This document shows positions 1-8,997 of a stretch of 64,000 bases of DNA, piece by piece. The stretch spans positions 1,612,001 through 1,676,000 of the forward strand of contig NZ_CP075185.1 of assembly GCF_020510685.1 (NCBI RefSeq). Direction: 5' to 3'. The stretch is from Dechloromonas denitrificans. GTDB lineage: Bacteria > Pseudomonadota > Gammaproteobacteria > Burkholderiales > Rhodocyclaceae. The translations under genes were made by a program, and so were the position numbers. Each line of letters starts with the position of its first letter. The first letter of the stretch is position 1. Under the pieces are notes generated by a model. The model saw only the letters and a program-made list of their open reading frames with translations, was not told the DNA's origin and did no database searches.

Positions 1-927
1 CCAGGCTTCGGCATCGCGAAAGAAGTTGGTCACGCCGATCAGCAGTTCCTTGAACAGGATGTCCAGCTCGTGCTCGTTGTCCCGCAGGTAACGCACGTAA
101 TCGTCAATGCCGGCAATCTGGTTGACCGCCATCCGTCGTTCGATGCGGCGGTTCAGGGTATTCGTCTTGTACAGCGAGAAATCATTGCCGCAACGGTCGC
201 GCAGCAGAATGATGATCTTGTCGAGCGCCGTCAGAATCGCCACCCGGGGATTGATCTCGAACAGCTGGGCATGGGCCGGATGCTGGAGATACTCGGCAAT
301 CCGGCCGGGCAATGCTTCCGGCGGGGCGACGATGTCGACCACGCCGGCCTGGATGGCGGTGTGCGGCATGCTGTCCGCCTTGGCGCTGGCCGGGTCCTGG
401 GCCACTGTCAGGCCGGTTTTTTCCTTGATCGCGCGCAGGCCGAAGACCCCATCGGAACCCATGCCGGAAAGGATGACGCCGATGGCTTTCTCCTTGAGAT
501 CCTCGGCCAGCGCGCGCAGGAAGAAATCGATCGGCAGCCTCAGGCCGCGCGTCGCCACCGGCTCGAGCAGGTGAAGTTTGCCGTGCAGCAGCGACAGGTC
601 CTTGTTCGGCGGGATGACATAGACGCTGTCGGGCTTCAGGCGCAGGCCATCGGTGATCTCAGTGACGGGCATTGGGGTGAAGCGCTGCAACAGATCGGGC
701 AAGGCGCTGAGATGCGTTGGATCGAGGTGCTGGACGATAACGAATGCGAAACCGCAGCCGGCCGGCACATTGGTCAGGAACTTCTCAAGCGCTTCAAGGC
801 CGCCCGCCGAACAGCCAATCCCGACAATCGGGAAATCCGGCGGGGGAGTGTCGTCAACCGGCTGCTGCGCTTCGGACGATGGCGCTAGCGATTGTTGGGC
901 GGGACTGGCTTTGGGTGTCTTGACCAT
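1..927 (-). CDS. CheB/CheR hybrid chemotaxis methylesterase-methyltransferase (5' part)
   Basis: The reverse strand is open from an ATG at 927 to the window edge, giving 309 residues without a stop, so the gene continues beyond base 1. Residues 31-220 form a CheB methylesterase domain. The catalytic Ser lies in GCSAGG (S40), His in VQHLDP (H67) and Asp in SGMGSDG (D159), matching the known CheB triad. No receiver domain precedes it. From about residue 225 the sequence changes to a CheR N-terminal region (NRRIERRM, then TNFFRD), which is the usual CheB-CheR-PAS hybrid order; such proteins often end in PAS or kinase domains. The role is probably in a chemosensory or signalling pathway rather than housekeeping receptor adaptation. 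The 61-base gap to the next gene holds no further gene. Confidence 0.88.
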   Translation of the reverse strand, partial: MVKTPKASPAQQSLAPSSEAQQPVDDTPPPDFPIVGIGCSAGGLEALEKFLTNVPAGCGFAFVIVQHLDPTHLSALPDLLQRFTPMPVTEITDGLRLKPDSVYVIPPNKDLSLLHGKLHLLEPVATRGLRLPIDFFLRALAEDLKEKAIGVILSGMGSDGVFGLRAIKEKTGLTVAQDPASAKADSMPHTAIQAGVVDIVAPPEALPGRIAEYLQHPAHAQLFEINPRVAILTALDKIIILLRDRCGNDFSLYKTNTLNRRIERRMAVNQIAGIDDYVRYLRDNEHELDILFKELLIGVTNFFRDAEAW

Positions 928-988
928 GGGATTTATCGGCTGAAAATTACCGGGTGAAAGTACGCGCAATCCCCATGGAAGGACAGCA

Positions 989-1660
989 TTAATTTGCCGT
1001 CATTGGCCGTGCTTCAATCCTTTGCCAGTTTCGCGCCGCTTCGGCAGAAAAGGCCGCCAGTTGGTCGAGTACCTTCTGCACCGCACCGTTCGCCGCCATG
1101 ATGCCGGCGTAGGGATTGTCTTGCGCGGCGGCTATGGACTGGTCGAATTCGCGCCAGGCTAGAACCTGCCGGCTTACGGTATCGACCAGGTAGGCCCGCA
1201 GCGTGAAGCGGACCCGACTCGGCGAGACGTCGAACTCATGCTGCAGGCGGACGATTTCGACATCGAGGCGGAGGTCGCCGGAAGCGGTGCTGGGCGTCGG
1301 GACGACGGCGCGGAAGGCGCCGCTCTGTTCGAGGGCGGCGACGATCAGCGGGGCGATCATCCGCGCCGGGGTATCGGCCCATTCGCTGTTGGCGAAGTAT
1401 TCCAGCTGATGCGGCTCGCGGACATAGATGATGCGGTGGCTGTCAAAACCCGCCGCGGCATGCGGCGGATTGACGATCAGGGTCGGGGCCGTTGTGGCGC
1501 GCGGCGCGGCGGCTGGGCTGGCGCGTGGCGCACCGTCCAGCGTGTAGAAGGACGGTTGCGCGTCGCCGGCGGTGTCAAGAATGCTGCAGGCGCCGAGCAT
1601 GGCCAGCAACAGGCCGGCGGCAGCGCCTTGGCAGAGGCGTGAATACGATGGGCGGGTCAT
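989..1660 (-). CDS. ABC-type transport auxiliary lipoprotein (PqiC/YmbA-like)
   Basis: 223 residues with a lipoprotein signal peptide: a basic start, a hydrophobic stretch and the lipobox LGAC at residues 22-25. The mature part (PSFYTLDG, later REFDQSI) fits the ABC_trans_aux family (PF03886), outer-membrane-attached partners of MCE transporters. The start codon overlaps the stop of the upstream MCE gene by four bases (ATGA), so it is the last gene of a four-gene operon mlaE-mlaF-mlaD-lipoprotein. Family members bridge the MCE ring to the outer membrane; that role here is inferred from family and position. Confidence 0.85.
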   Translation of the reverse strand: MTRPSYSRLCQGAAAGLLLAMLGACSILDTAGDAQPSFYTLDGAPRASPAAAPRATTAPTLIVNPPHAAAGFDSHRIIYVREPHQLEYFANSEWADTPARMIAPLIVAALEQSGAFRAVVPTPSTASGDLRLDVEIVRLQHEFDVSPSRVRFTLRAYLVDTVSRQVLAWREFDQSIAAAQDNPYAGIMAANGAVQKVLDQLAAFSAEAARNWQRIEARPMTAN

Positions 1661-2610
1661 GGCTGGCGGCTTCCTCGTGATGCTTCTCCCGGTCCGTTCG
1701 GTACCGGCTGGCGGCCGAACAGCAGGCCGGATGGATTGCGTTCGGTCTGTTCGCTGAGGCGGCGCAGTGAAGTCGTCAAGACACTCAGTTCGCTGAGCAG
1801 CCGCTCCAGTTGCGGCATCGTTTCCGCCGTGAAGCGATTTACATCGCTGCCCACCGAATTGATGGTCTTGCCGGCGCTGGCGCTCGTCCGGGTGACTTCG
1901 TTGCCCATTTTCTCGACGGCGTCGGCACCCCGGCCGAGGCGTTCGATCACCGGCTCCAGGCTGGCCGTTGCCCGCGCCGCGTTTTCGAAGGTACGGGCGG
2001 CGTCGACCAGGCCGCTATCGATGCTCTCCTTGCGCGCCGCGAGAGTGTGGGCGACGCTGGCGATGTCGGCCAGGGTGCTTTTGAAGGATGCCTGGTTTTC
2101 GGCGCTGAGCATGGCGTTGAGATTGGTCGAGGTGTTGTCGAGCTTGGCCAGCACGTTGGTCAGCACATTTTCCAGGCGGGTGCCGAGCGACGGCTTGGTC
2201 CGGATCTGCGGGTACTCGTTGCCCGCCGTCGCTTGCAGCAGCGGCACCTGATCGGCGCCGCCGCTCAGTTCGACGTAGGCGATGCCGGTCAGGCCCTGGG
2301 TTTTCAGCACCGCCACCGTGTCTTCCTTGATCGGCGTGCCGCGCTCGATGGCGAACAGCAGATTGACCCGTTGCGGGTTGCCCGGGTCGAGCTCGATCTG
2401 CCGCACCTTGCCGACGTCGACCCCGTTGTATTTGACCGGCGCATTGAGGTTCAGGCCGGCGACCGATTCCTCTTCGATGGCCAGATAGAGATCGTATTTC
2501 TTCTGGAAGGCGCCGCCCGAGGCCAGCCAGAGCGTCGCGCCAATCAGCACGGCGACCAGGACCAGGACGAAGGCGCCGACTGCCGCGTAATTGACTTTTG
2601 TTTCCATCAT
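1657..2610 (-). CDS. MCE/MlaD family substrate-binding protein
   Basis: 317 residues. One transmembrane helix (about residues 9-30) is followed by a single MCE domain (about 40-120, with VKYNGVDVGKV, the typical MCE core) and a long helical tail with many small and charged residues. MlaD-type proteins form a periplasmic hexameric ring that binds phospholipid and is fed by the MlaE/MlaF ABC core. The tail, longer than in E. coli MlaD, resembles the extended PqiB/LetB-like or organic-solvent-resistance versions that span more of the periplasm. Its start overlaps the mlaF stop by four bases. The first two codons are both ATG, so the start could be three bases downstream. Confidence 0.88.
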   Translation of the reverse strand: MMETKVNYAAVGAFVLVLVAVLIGATLWLASGGAFQKKYDLYLAIEEESVAGLNLNAPVKYNGVDVGKVRQIELDPGNPQRVNLLFAIERGTPIKEDTVAVLKTQGLTGIAYVELSGGADQVPLLQATAGNEYPQIRTKPSLGTRLENVLTNVLAKLDNTSTNLNAMLSAENQASFKSTLADIASVAHTLAARKESIDSGLVDAARTFENAARATASLEPVIERLGRGADAVEKMGNEVTRTSASAGKTINSVGSDVNRFTAETMPQLERLLSELSVLTTSLRRLSEQTERNPSGLLFGRQPVPNGPGEASRGSRQP

Positions 2611-3419
2611 TTGATTCCGGTTGGTTGATCGGTTTGCCCGGTGCTGCGCTGACGAGCCGCCAGTCCGCGCTGACCGGCGAAGAATTTGCCGATCGCCGGG
2701 TGGTCGAGCTGCGCCAGTTCGGCCATCGAGCCGACCCCTTGCACCTTGCCGTCGGCCAGCACCGCGACGCGGTCGGCGACCTGCCAGAGCAGGTCGAGGT
2801 CGTGGGTGATCATCACGATGCTCAGGCCGAACAGGTCGCGCAGCTTGCAGATCAGCTGGTCGATCTCGCCGGCACTTTCGGGGTCGAGGCCGGCCGTCGG
2901 CTCGTCGAGAAAGAGCAGTTCCGGGTCGAGGACCAGGGCGCGGGCCAGCGAGGCGCGTTTCATCATGCCGCCGCTCAATTCGGCCGGGTATTGGGCGCCT
3001 ACTGCCGGGTCCAAGCCGGTCATCGCCAGCTTCCAGTCGGCGATTTCGTCGATCAGCCGGTCGGCCAGCCCGGTGTGTTCGCGCAGCGGCAGGCCGACGT
3101 TTTCCTTGACGGTCAGAGAACCGAACAGGCCGCCGCTCTGGAACATCACGCCCCAGCGCCGGCGCAAATCGAGGGCCGCGGCATCGGTGATGTTTTCGAG
3201 GTCGACGCCAAGAACCCGGATCGAGCCCGATTCGGGCTGCTGGAGCAGGATGATTTCGCGCAGCAGCGTCGATTTTCCCGAACCCGAGCCGCCGACCAGC
3301 GCGAATATCTCGGCCTGGCGGACGCTCAGATCGAGACCGGAATGGACGACATGTGGGCCAAAGCGGGTGATCAGCTGCTTGATCTCGATGACCGCGGCGC
3401 CGCGAATCTGGTCGCTCAT
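2607..3419 (-). CDS. MlaF-type ABC transporter ATP-binding protein
   Basis: 270 residues from the ATG at 3419. The open frame extends further upstream, but that part overlaps the permease gene in another frame, so the internal ATG two bases past the permease stop is chosen. Walker A is GGSGSGKST, the signature is LSGGMMKRASLARAL, Walker B is LLFLDEPTAGLD, and a switch His follows in ITHDLDL. The signature variant SGGMMKR is typical of MlaF/Ttg2A. It energises lipid movement with the MlaE-like permease next to it. Confidence 0.92.
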   Translation of the reverse strand: MSDQIRGAAVIEIKQLITRFGPHVVHSGLDLSVRQAEIFALVGGSGSGKSTLLREIILLQQPESGSIRVLGVDLENITDAAALDLRRRWGVMFQSGGLFGSLTVKENVGLPLREHTGLADRLIDEIADWKLAMTGLDPAVGAQYPAELSGGMMKRASLARALVLDPELLFLDEPTAGLDPESAGEIDQLICKLRDLFGLSIVMITHDLDLLWQVADRVAVLADGKVQGVGSMAELAQLDHPAIGKFFAGQRGLAARQRSTGQTDQPTGIK

Positions 3420-3420
3420 C

Positions 3421-4557
3421 TCACAGATCCAGCGCGCTGAAGGCGACCGAGAACAGGGCGTCGGCGACGATGACCAGGAAGATCGACTGAACGACGCTGC
3501 GCGTCGTCTGACGCCCGACGCTGTCGGCCCCACCATGCGTGCGGAACCCCTGGAAGCAGCCGATGCTGACGATGATCGCGGCAAAGACCGGGGCCTTGCC
3601 GATGCCAATCAGATAGGCCGTGACGCTGACGCTCTTGACGAAGCGGTCGAGAAATTCGCCGTAGCTGACCGCCAGCTGGGCGCGCGCCATGATCATGCCG
3701 CCGAAGACGCCGAGCAGGTCGGCGAACACCGTCAGCAGGGGGAGCGCGATGAGCAGCGCGATGATCTTCGGGAGGACCAACAATTCGAGCGGCGCGATGC
3801 CGATGGTGCGCATCGCGTCGATTTCCTCGGTCACCGCCATGGTCCCGATCTGCGCCGCGTAGGCCGAACCGGAACGGCCGGCGACGATGATCGCGGTGAT
3901 CAGCGGGGCGAACTCGCGCAACATCGACAGGCCGACCAGATCGGCGACGAAGATGTTGGCACCGTACTGCCTGAGCTGGTCGGCGCCCTGATAGGCGACG
4001 ACGATGCCGAGCAGGAAGGAAAGCAGGCCGACGATCGGCAGCGCGTCGAAGCCGGCGCTGCGGATGTTGTAGAGGATGGGACGCCAGCGGATGCGGCGCG
4101 GCTGGGCCAGCCAGCCGGCGAAGGCGAACGTGCATTCGCCGATAAAGCCGAGCAGCGCAAGGCCCTGTTCAAGGCCGGCGGCCGTGCTGTGGCCGAGGCT
4201 TTCAAGCTGGCTGGCCGGCGGCTCGGCAGCTGGCCTGGCGTCGGTGTCGTGCTGGTCGACTTGCTGGCCAACGACCGCCAGCAGTTTGGCGAATTCCTCG
4301 GGCAATTCGCGTAGTTCGACGACAGCCGACGCGTCGCGCAGCCGGCGCAGCAGTTTTTGCACGACCCAGGCGCCCGCCGTATCGAACGCCACAATGCCCG
4401 ATGCGTCGATCAGTAGCATCGCGCCGGACGGTGCCGACAGCGTCGCCAGTTGCCCGTCGATTCCGCCCAGGCCGCGCGCCGTCCAGTAACCCGAAAGGAC
4501 GAGTTCCTGCGCTGTCGTCCGGGCGATTGCCGCCGGTGCTGCCGAAATCAGAGTCAT
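3421..4557 (-). CDS. MlaE-type ABC permease with N-terminal STAS-like domain
   Basis: 378 residues. The first ~100 look like a STAS domain (LLIDASGIVAFDTAGAWVV), fused to the MlaE permease core (about 130-378) with five or so hydrophobic helices and the conserved GRSGSAYAAQIGTM and EIDAMRTIGI segments. In E. coli the STAS partner is a separate small protein (MlaB), so this is a MlaB-MlaE fusion, a common variant in proteobacteria. First gene of the operon. The fusion and the lipoprotein partner fit the type of MCE system often annotated as toluene tolerance or organic-solvent ABC transport. Confidence 0.9.
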   Translation of the reverse strand: MTLISAAPAAIARTTAQELVLSGYWTARGLGGIDGQLATLSAPSGAMLLIDASGIVAFDTAGAWVVQKLLRRLRDASAVVELRELPEEFAKLLAVVGQQVDQHDTDARPAAEPPASQLESLGHSTAAGLEQGLALLGFIGECTFAFAGWLAQPRRIRWRPILYNIRSAGFDALPIVGLLSFLLGIVVAYQGADQLRQYGANIFVADLVGLSMLREFAPLITAIIVAGRSGSAYAAQIGTMAVTEEIDAMRTIGIAPLELLVLPKIIALLIALPLLTVFADLLGVFGGMIMARAQLAVSYGEFLDRFVKSVSVTAYLIGIGKAPVFAAIIVSIGCFQGFRTHGGADSVGRQTTRSVVQSIFLVIVADALFSVAFSALDL

Positions 4558-4645
4558 GGGTCGCCCAAGATGCTTGTCGCTAAATGGCCCTGTCCAGGCC
4601 AGGTACCAGAACGCCCCGTGTGGCGGGTCGGCGCGCTGCGTTTGC

Positions 4646-4966
4646 CTACTTGTCAGCGACGACCTTGATTTCGTTCTTCACGGCCGTGACGCCCGTCACC
4701 CCTTTGGTGATCGCCACAGCCCGGTCTATTGCCTTGTGGCTCGCGGCGCTGCCGCTTAGCGTGACGACGCCATTCTTGTCGGTCTCGACGTTGATCTTTA
4801 CCAGGCTGGACATCTTTTCGGCGGCCAGTTCAGCCTTGACCTTGGTGGTAATCACCGAATCCTTGACGTATTCCGTCGCCACCTTGCCGGCATCGGCGGT
4901 ATGGCCGGCAACGGGGAGCAGTAACAGGCCGGCGACGAGAAAGCTGGTGGTGAGTTTGTTGTTCAT
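4646..4966 (-). CDS. BON-domain periplasmic protein
   Basis: 106 residues from the ATG at 4966, preceded by the purine-rich AGAGGA at good spacing; the upstream in-frame extension is not needed. A signal peptide ends near TADA (residue 26). The rest is one BON domain (DSVITTKVKAELAAE, VTLSGSAASHKAIDRAV, VTAVKNEI), a lipid- and envelope-binding fold seen in OsmY-like stress proteins. About 107 bases upstream of the ATG is a perfect 16-base palindrome shared in variant form with other small stress genes in this window. Confidence 0.87.
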   Translation of the reverse strand: MNNKLTTSFLVAGLLLLPVAGHTADAGKVATEYVKDSVITTKVKAELAAEKMSSLVKINVETDKNGVVTLSGSAASHKAIDRAVAITKGVTGVTAVKNEIKVVADK

Positions 4967-5041
4967 GATCTGTCCTCTTCTCTTGCGTTGAAAAACGGTT
5001 CCCGCACGAACCGGGGGCAGTTGCCTGTCCATCGGTCGTAA

Positions 5042-5619
<578 letters not shown>

Positions 5620-5716
5620 CTACGACGAGGTCAAAGCCGTTGTTCCCGGCCGCGGCCTCGTCCGACCGATGCGGGTAATGATGGCCAGGGATTGAAAGCC
5701 AGCGCGATCCAACCTG

Positions 5717-5732
5717 ACCTGTTATGACAGGT
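5717..5732. promoter_or_regulatory. Inverted repeat ACCTGT-TATG-ACAGGT, candidate GntR operator
   Basis: A perfect 6-base inverted repeat around TATG lies 86-101 bases before the start of the ABC substrate-binding gene, in a 206-base gap, with an AT-rich stretch just downstream that could hold the promoter. The core GTTATGAC resembles GTCATGAC found at 8985, just before the GntR gene of the same cluster. That makes both candidates for its operator. Confidence 0.5.
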
Positions 5733-5817
5733 TGTATCAATATAAAAATTTGATCGTTTTTAGCGGAAGGTCGTCTCGCTAACCTGCACTCCTGAATTTT
5801 CCATTCACGGAGGCAAC

Positions 5818-7233
5818 ATGCATTTCAAGAAAACCCTGGCTGCGCTGGCATTGGTGTTCGGTAGCGGCATCCTGCAGGCGGAAACCATCCGTATTGCGAT
5901 CGGTACCCAGGACACGACGATCAATTGCGCGACCGGCGGTTTGCTGATCCGTGAATTGAAGCTGCTCGACAAGTACCTGCCCAAAGACGGCAAGTACAAG
6001 GACGCCAAGTACGACATCGCCTGGAAGAACTTCACCTCCGGTCCGCCGCTGACCAACGAGATGGTCGCCGACAAGCTCGACATCGGCACCATGGCTGATT
6101 TCCCCGGGGCGCTGAATGCGGCGGCCTTCAAGAAGGCCGGCAAGAAAAGCGTATTCATAACGGCGCTGTCCGGTAGCCCGCAGGGTAGCGGCAACGGCTT
6201 GGTCGTGCCGATCGATTCGCCGGTGACCTCGCTGGCGGCCTTGAAGGGCAAGAGCATTTCGGTGCCTTTCGGTTCGACCGCACACAGCATGCTGCTGCGC
6301 GCCCTGAAAGCCCAGGGGCTTGATCCGGAGCGTGATGTGAACCTCGTGTCGCAATCGCCGGAAGTCGGCGGCAGCGCGCTGCAGGGCCACAAGATCGATG
6401 CCCATGCCGACTTCGTGCCGTTTGCCGAGTTGTTCACCTACCGCGGCTTTGCCCGCAAGATTTACGACGGTGCTCAAGCCAATGCGCCGACCTTCCACGG
6501 CACCCTGGTCAGCGCCGAATACGCGAAAAAATATCCGGAAATCGTCGTCGCCTTCCTGCGCGCCGCGATCGAGGCCGACCGCCTGATCGCCGCCGAGCCG
6601 GAGAAATACAGCGAGTTGATCGCCAAGGTGACCGGTATCGAGTCGGAAGTGAATTACCTGTTCCATGGCCCGCTCGGCCTGCAGACCCGCGATTTCACCT
6701 TCAAGCCGGAATACCGGACTGCCCTGAAGACCGCCATCGAGACGCTGGCCCTGCTCAAGCGCAACGACGTGCCGCTGACCGCCGACGAAGTGATCGACGA
6801 CCGCTATATCCGCGAAGCCTTCAAGCTGTCCGGCCTCGATTACGACAAGCAGTTGAAGTCTTACGGCAAGCTGCCGCTGGTCGCCAAGGATGCGCAGTCT
6901 GCGGTCACCATCAAGGATTTCAACCGGGCGACTCAGGTCTGGGTCGAGGGCGAACCGAAGGTGCGCAATTACGTGTCGCCGGAATCCGCGTTGTTCGCGG
7001 TGCGCGAGGCCGAAAAGGCCGGCAGGAAGATCCGGGTCGTCTTTGTCCATGATCGGCAGAGCGGACTGAAGCTGCTGGCCAACCAGGCATGGTTTGCGCG
7101 CAGCCCGAATGGCCAGATCGACGCCTACCTGGAAAAGGATGCAGCCGAGAAATCGGCGCAAAAGAGTGGCGGGACGGTGGTTAACTTCGCCTCGACCTTC
7201 GCTTCGAGCACGGCCAAATTGGCGGCCCGCTAA
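5818..7233 (+). CDS. NitT/TauT/sulfonate-type ABC transporter substrate-binding protein with C-terminal extension
   Basis: 471 residues, start after GGAGG at ideal spacing. The signal peptide ends near LQAE (residue 21). Residues 22-330 have the fold of SsuA/TauA/NrtA binding proteins (IRIAIGTQDT, DIGTMADFPGALN, GSTAHSMLLRAL, DAHADFVPF). The last ~100 residues go beyond a usual 320-340 residue SsuA protein: YVSPESALFAVREAEK, VVFVHDRQSGLKLLANQAWF and a GGTVVNFAS end. This resembles the NosL-type small-domain pattern, but weakly. First gene of a permease-ATPase set. The ligand is not readable from the sequence; a sulfur or nitrogen oxyanion or sulfonate is the family expectation. Confidence 0.88.
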   Translation: MHFKKTLAALALVFGSGILQAETIRIAIGTQDTTINCATGGLLIRELKLLDKYLPKDGKYKDAKYDIAWKNFTSGPPLTNEMVADKLDIGTMADFPGALNAAAFKKAGKKSVFITALSGSPQGSGNGLVVPIDSPVTSLAALKGKSISVPFGSTAHSMLLRALKAQGLDPERDVNLVSQSPEVGGSALQGHKIDAHADFVPFAELFTYRGFARKIYDGAQANAPTFHGTLVSAEYAKKYPEIVVAFLRAAIEADRLIAAEPEKYSELIAKVTGIESEVNYLFHGPLGLQTRDFTFKPEYRTALKTAIETLALLKRNDVPLTADEVIDDRYIREAFKLSGLDYDKQLKSYGKLPLVAKDAQSAVTIKDFNRATQVWVEGEPKVRNYVSPESALFAVREAEKAGRKIRVVFVHDRQSGLKLLANQAWFARSPNGQIDAYLEKDAAEKSAQKSGGTVVNFASTFASSTAKLAAR

Positions 7234-7238
7234 GCGAG

Positions 7239-8126
7239 ATGAGCGTGGCGCAATTGGCAATCACCCCGCAGTCAGGGCCGGTGGCGGACGAAGACGTTGC
7301 ATCGCCGGCCGCCGCTGCCTCTGGCACGGCGCGCACCGGCATCAATGTCGGGCGCCTGTTGCTGCGGGTCGGATCATTGCTGGCTTTTGTGTTGTTCTGG
7401 CAGTTCGCTTCGCAAAATCGCCTGCATCTCGGCATCGTCACCTTCCAGAACGTGCCGGCGCCGAGCGAAGTCCTGCCGGCACTGCTCAACCTGCTGCAGT
7501 CGCCGAAGGTCCTCGACCACGTGCTGAACAGCCTGTACCGGGTGTTCGGCGGCTTCCTCGGGGCGACCGGTATCGGTATCCTGCTGGGCCTGCTGATCGG
7601 CCGCTCGCGCTGGGCGGCCGACCTGCTGTTGCCGCCGCTCGAGGTCTTGCGGCCGATTCCCGGCGTGGCCTGGATTCCGCTGGCCATCCTGATGTTTCCG
7701 TCGTCCGAGCTGAGCATGATCTTCATCACTTTCATGGGCGCGCTGTTCCCGATCCTGCTCAACACCATTCACGGCGTCGGCGGCATCGATCAGCGGCTGA
7801 TTTCGACGGCGCGCAGCCTGGGGGCCGGGCGCGGCAGCTTGTATCTCGAAGTGATCCTGCCGGCCGCTTTGCCGAGCGTGGTGACCGGACTGTCGATCGG
7901 CATGGGGACGTCATGGTTCTGCCTGGTGACCGCCGAGATGATCGCCGGGCAGTACGGCATTGGCTATTACACCTGGGAATCCTACAACCTGCAGCGCTAC
8001 GCCGACATCGTCGTCGGCATGCTGCTGATCGGGGTCTTCGGCATGGGCAGCAGCGTCCTGGTACGCAAGCTCGGCGACCTGCTGACCCCGTGGTATCAGA
8101 TCAAGGGAGGCAAGACGCATGACTAG
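7239..8126 (+). CDS. SsuC/TauC-type ABC permease
   Basis: 295 residues, about six membrane helices starting near residue 40. The BPD-type cytoplasmic loop, the contact site for the ATPase, is seen in STARSLGAGRGSLYLEVILP (residues ~186-206). An N-terminal extension of ~40 polar residues precedes the first helix. It begins five bases after the binding-protein stop and overlaps the ATPase start by eight bases, so the three are translated together. Confidence 0.9.
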   Translation: MSVAQLAITPQSGPVADEDVASPAAAASGTARTGINVGRLLLRVGSLLAFVLFWQFASQNRLHLGIVTFQNVPAPSEVLPALLNLLQSPKVLDHVLNSLYRVFGGFLGATGIGILLGLLIGRSRWAADLLLPPLEVLRPIPGVAWIPLAILMFPSSELSMIFITFMGALFPILLNTIHGVGGIDQRLISTARSLGAGRGSLYLEVILPAALPSVVTGLSIGMGTSWFCLVTAEMIAGQYGIGYYTWESYNLQRYADIVVGMLLIGVFGMGSSVLVRKLGDLLTPWYQIKGGKTHD

Positions 8127-8952
8127 TGCCGGAGTTCAGCCGGGCCGTATCGAGGTTCGCGATGCCGTCATCGAACTGGGTGGCAAGAAAGAGCGTTTCC
8201 GGGCTGTGGACCGCGTCAGCTTCAATATCGAGGCCGGCCAGTTCATTTGCCTGCTCGGGCCGTCCGGTTGCGGCAAGTCGACCCTGCTGGGCGCCTTGGC
8301 CGGGCATATTCCGCTGACTGGCGGCGCGTTGAGCCTGAACGGCAAGCCGATTGTCGGGCCGTCCTCGGAGCGCGGCCTGGTTTTCCAGCAGCACACCCTT
8401 TTCCCGTGGAAGCGCGTCGTCGACAACGTCGCCTTCGGTTTGAAGATGAAAGGCGTTGCCAGGGAGGAACGGCGGGCGAGGGCGGGCGAGCTGCTTAAGC
8501 TGGTCGGCCTCGGCGGTTTCGAAAACAAGTATCCGATGCAGTTGTCGGGCGGCATGCAGCAGCGGGTTGAAATTGCCCGCGTCCTGATCAACCAGCCGGA
8601 AGTGCTGTTGATGGACGAGCCGTTTGGCGCCCTCGATGCCCAGACGCGCTGGGTGATGCAGCAGTTGTTGCTGGATATCTGGTCGAAGGTCCGCACGACG
8701 GTGATTTTCGTCACGCACGATATCGACGAGGCGCTCTTCCTGGCCGACCGCGTGCTGGTCATGTCGCATCGTCCCGGCCGCCTGCGCGAGGACATCGCGA
8801 TTCCGGCGGCCCGTCCGCGGGGCGAGGAATGGGTGACTTCCGACCATTTCATCCATCTCAAGCGCTACTGCCTTGATTTGATGCGCGAGGAGCATCGCCG
8901 CAATTACGGCGAGGCGGCTGCGGGACCGGGGTTTGCCGGTGCCTTCATTTAA
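8119..8952 (+). CDS. SsuB/TauB-type ABC transporter ATP-binding protein
   Basis: 277 residues. Walker A is GPSGCGKST, the Q-loop is FQQHTLFPWKRV, the signature is LSGGMQQRVEIARVL, Walker B is LLMDEPFGALD, and the switch His is in VTHDIDEALFLADRV. These are the hallmarks of the nitrate/sulfonate/taurine importer ATPases. It overlaps the permease gene. A small hairpin (CGACTT-TGCG-AAGTCG, 8959-8974) without a T-run follows the stop, before the regulator gene. Confidence 0.93.
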   Translation: MTSAGVQPGRIEVRDAVIELGGKKERFRAVDRVSFNIEAGQFICLLGPSGCGKSTLLGALAGHIPLTGGALSLNGKPIVGPSSERGLVFQQHTLFPWKRVVDNVAFGLKMKGVAREERRARAGELLKLVGLGGFENKYPMQLSGGMQQRVEIARVLINQPEVLLMDEPFGALDAQTRWVMQQLLLDIWSKVRTTVIFVTHDIDEALFLADRVLVMSHRPGRLREDIAIPAARPRGEEWVTSDHFIHLKRYCLDLMREEHRRNYGEAAAGPGFAGAFI

Positions 8953-8984
8953 CCGCCCCGACTTTGCGAAGTCGTTCCCTACTT

Positions 8985-8992
8985 GTCATGAC
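8985..8992. promoter_or_regulatory. GTCATGAC palindrome before the GntR gene
   Basis: An 8-base perfect palindrome 5 bases before the GntR start codon, in the short gap after the ABC ATPase. It matches seven of eight bases of GTTATGAC at 5721-5728, the core of the inverted repeat upstream of the transporter. It may be an autoregulatory operator. Confidence 0.35.
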
Positions 8993-8997
8993 CAGCC

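Noticed and set aside
2686..4314. A 542-codon plus-strand frame opposite mlaF and mlaE
   Set aside because: No domain pattern; the opposite strand has intact Walker, signature and permease motifs.
5779..7260. A 493-codon minus-strand frame opposite the ABC binding-protein gene
   Set aside because: Antisense composition; the plus strand has a signal peptide, ribosome site and clear family features.
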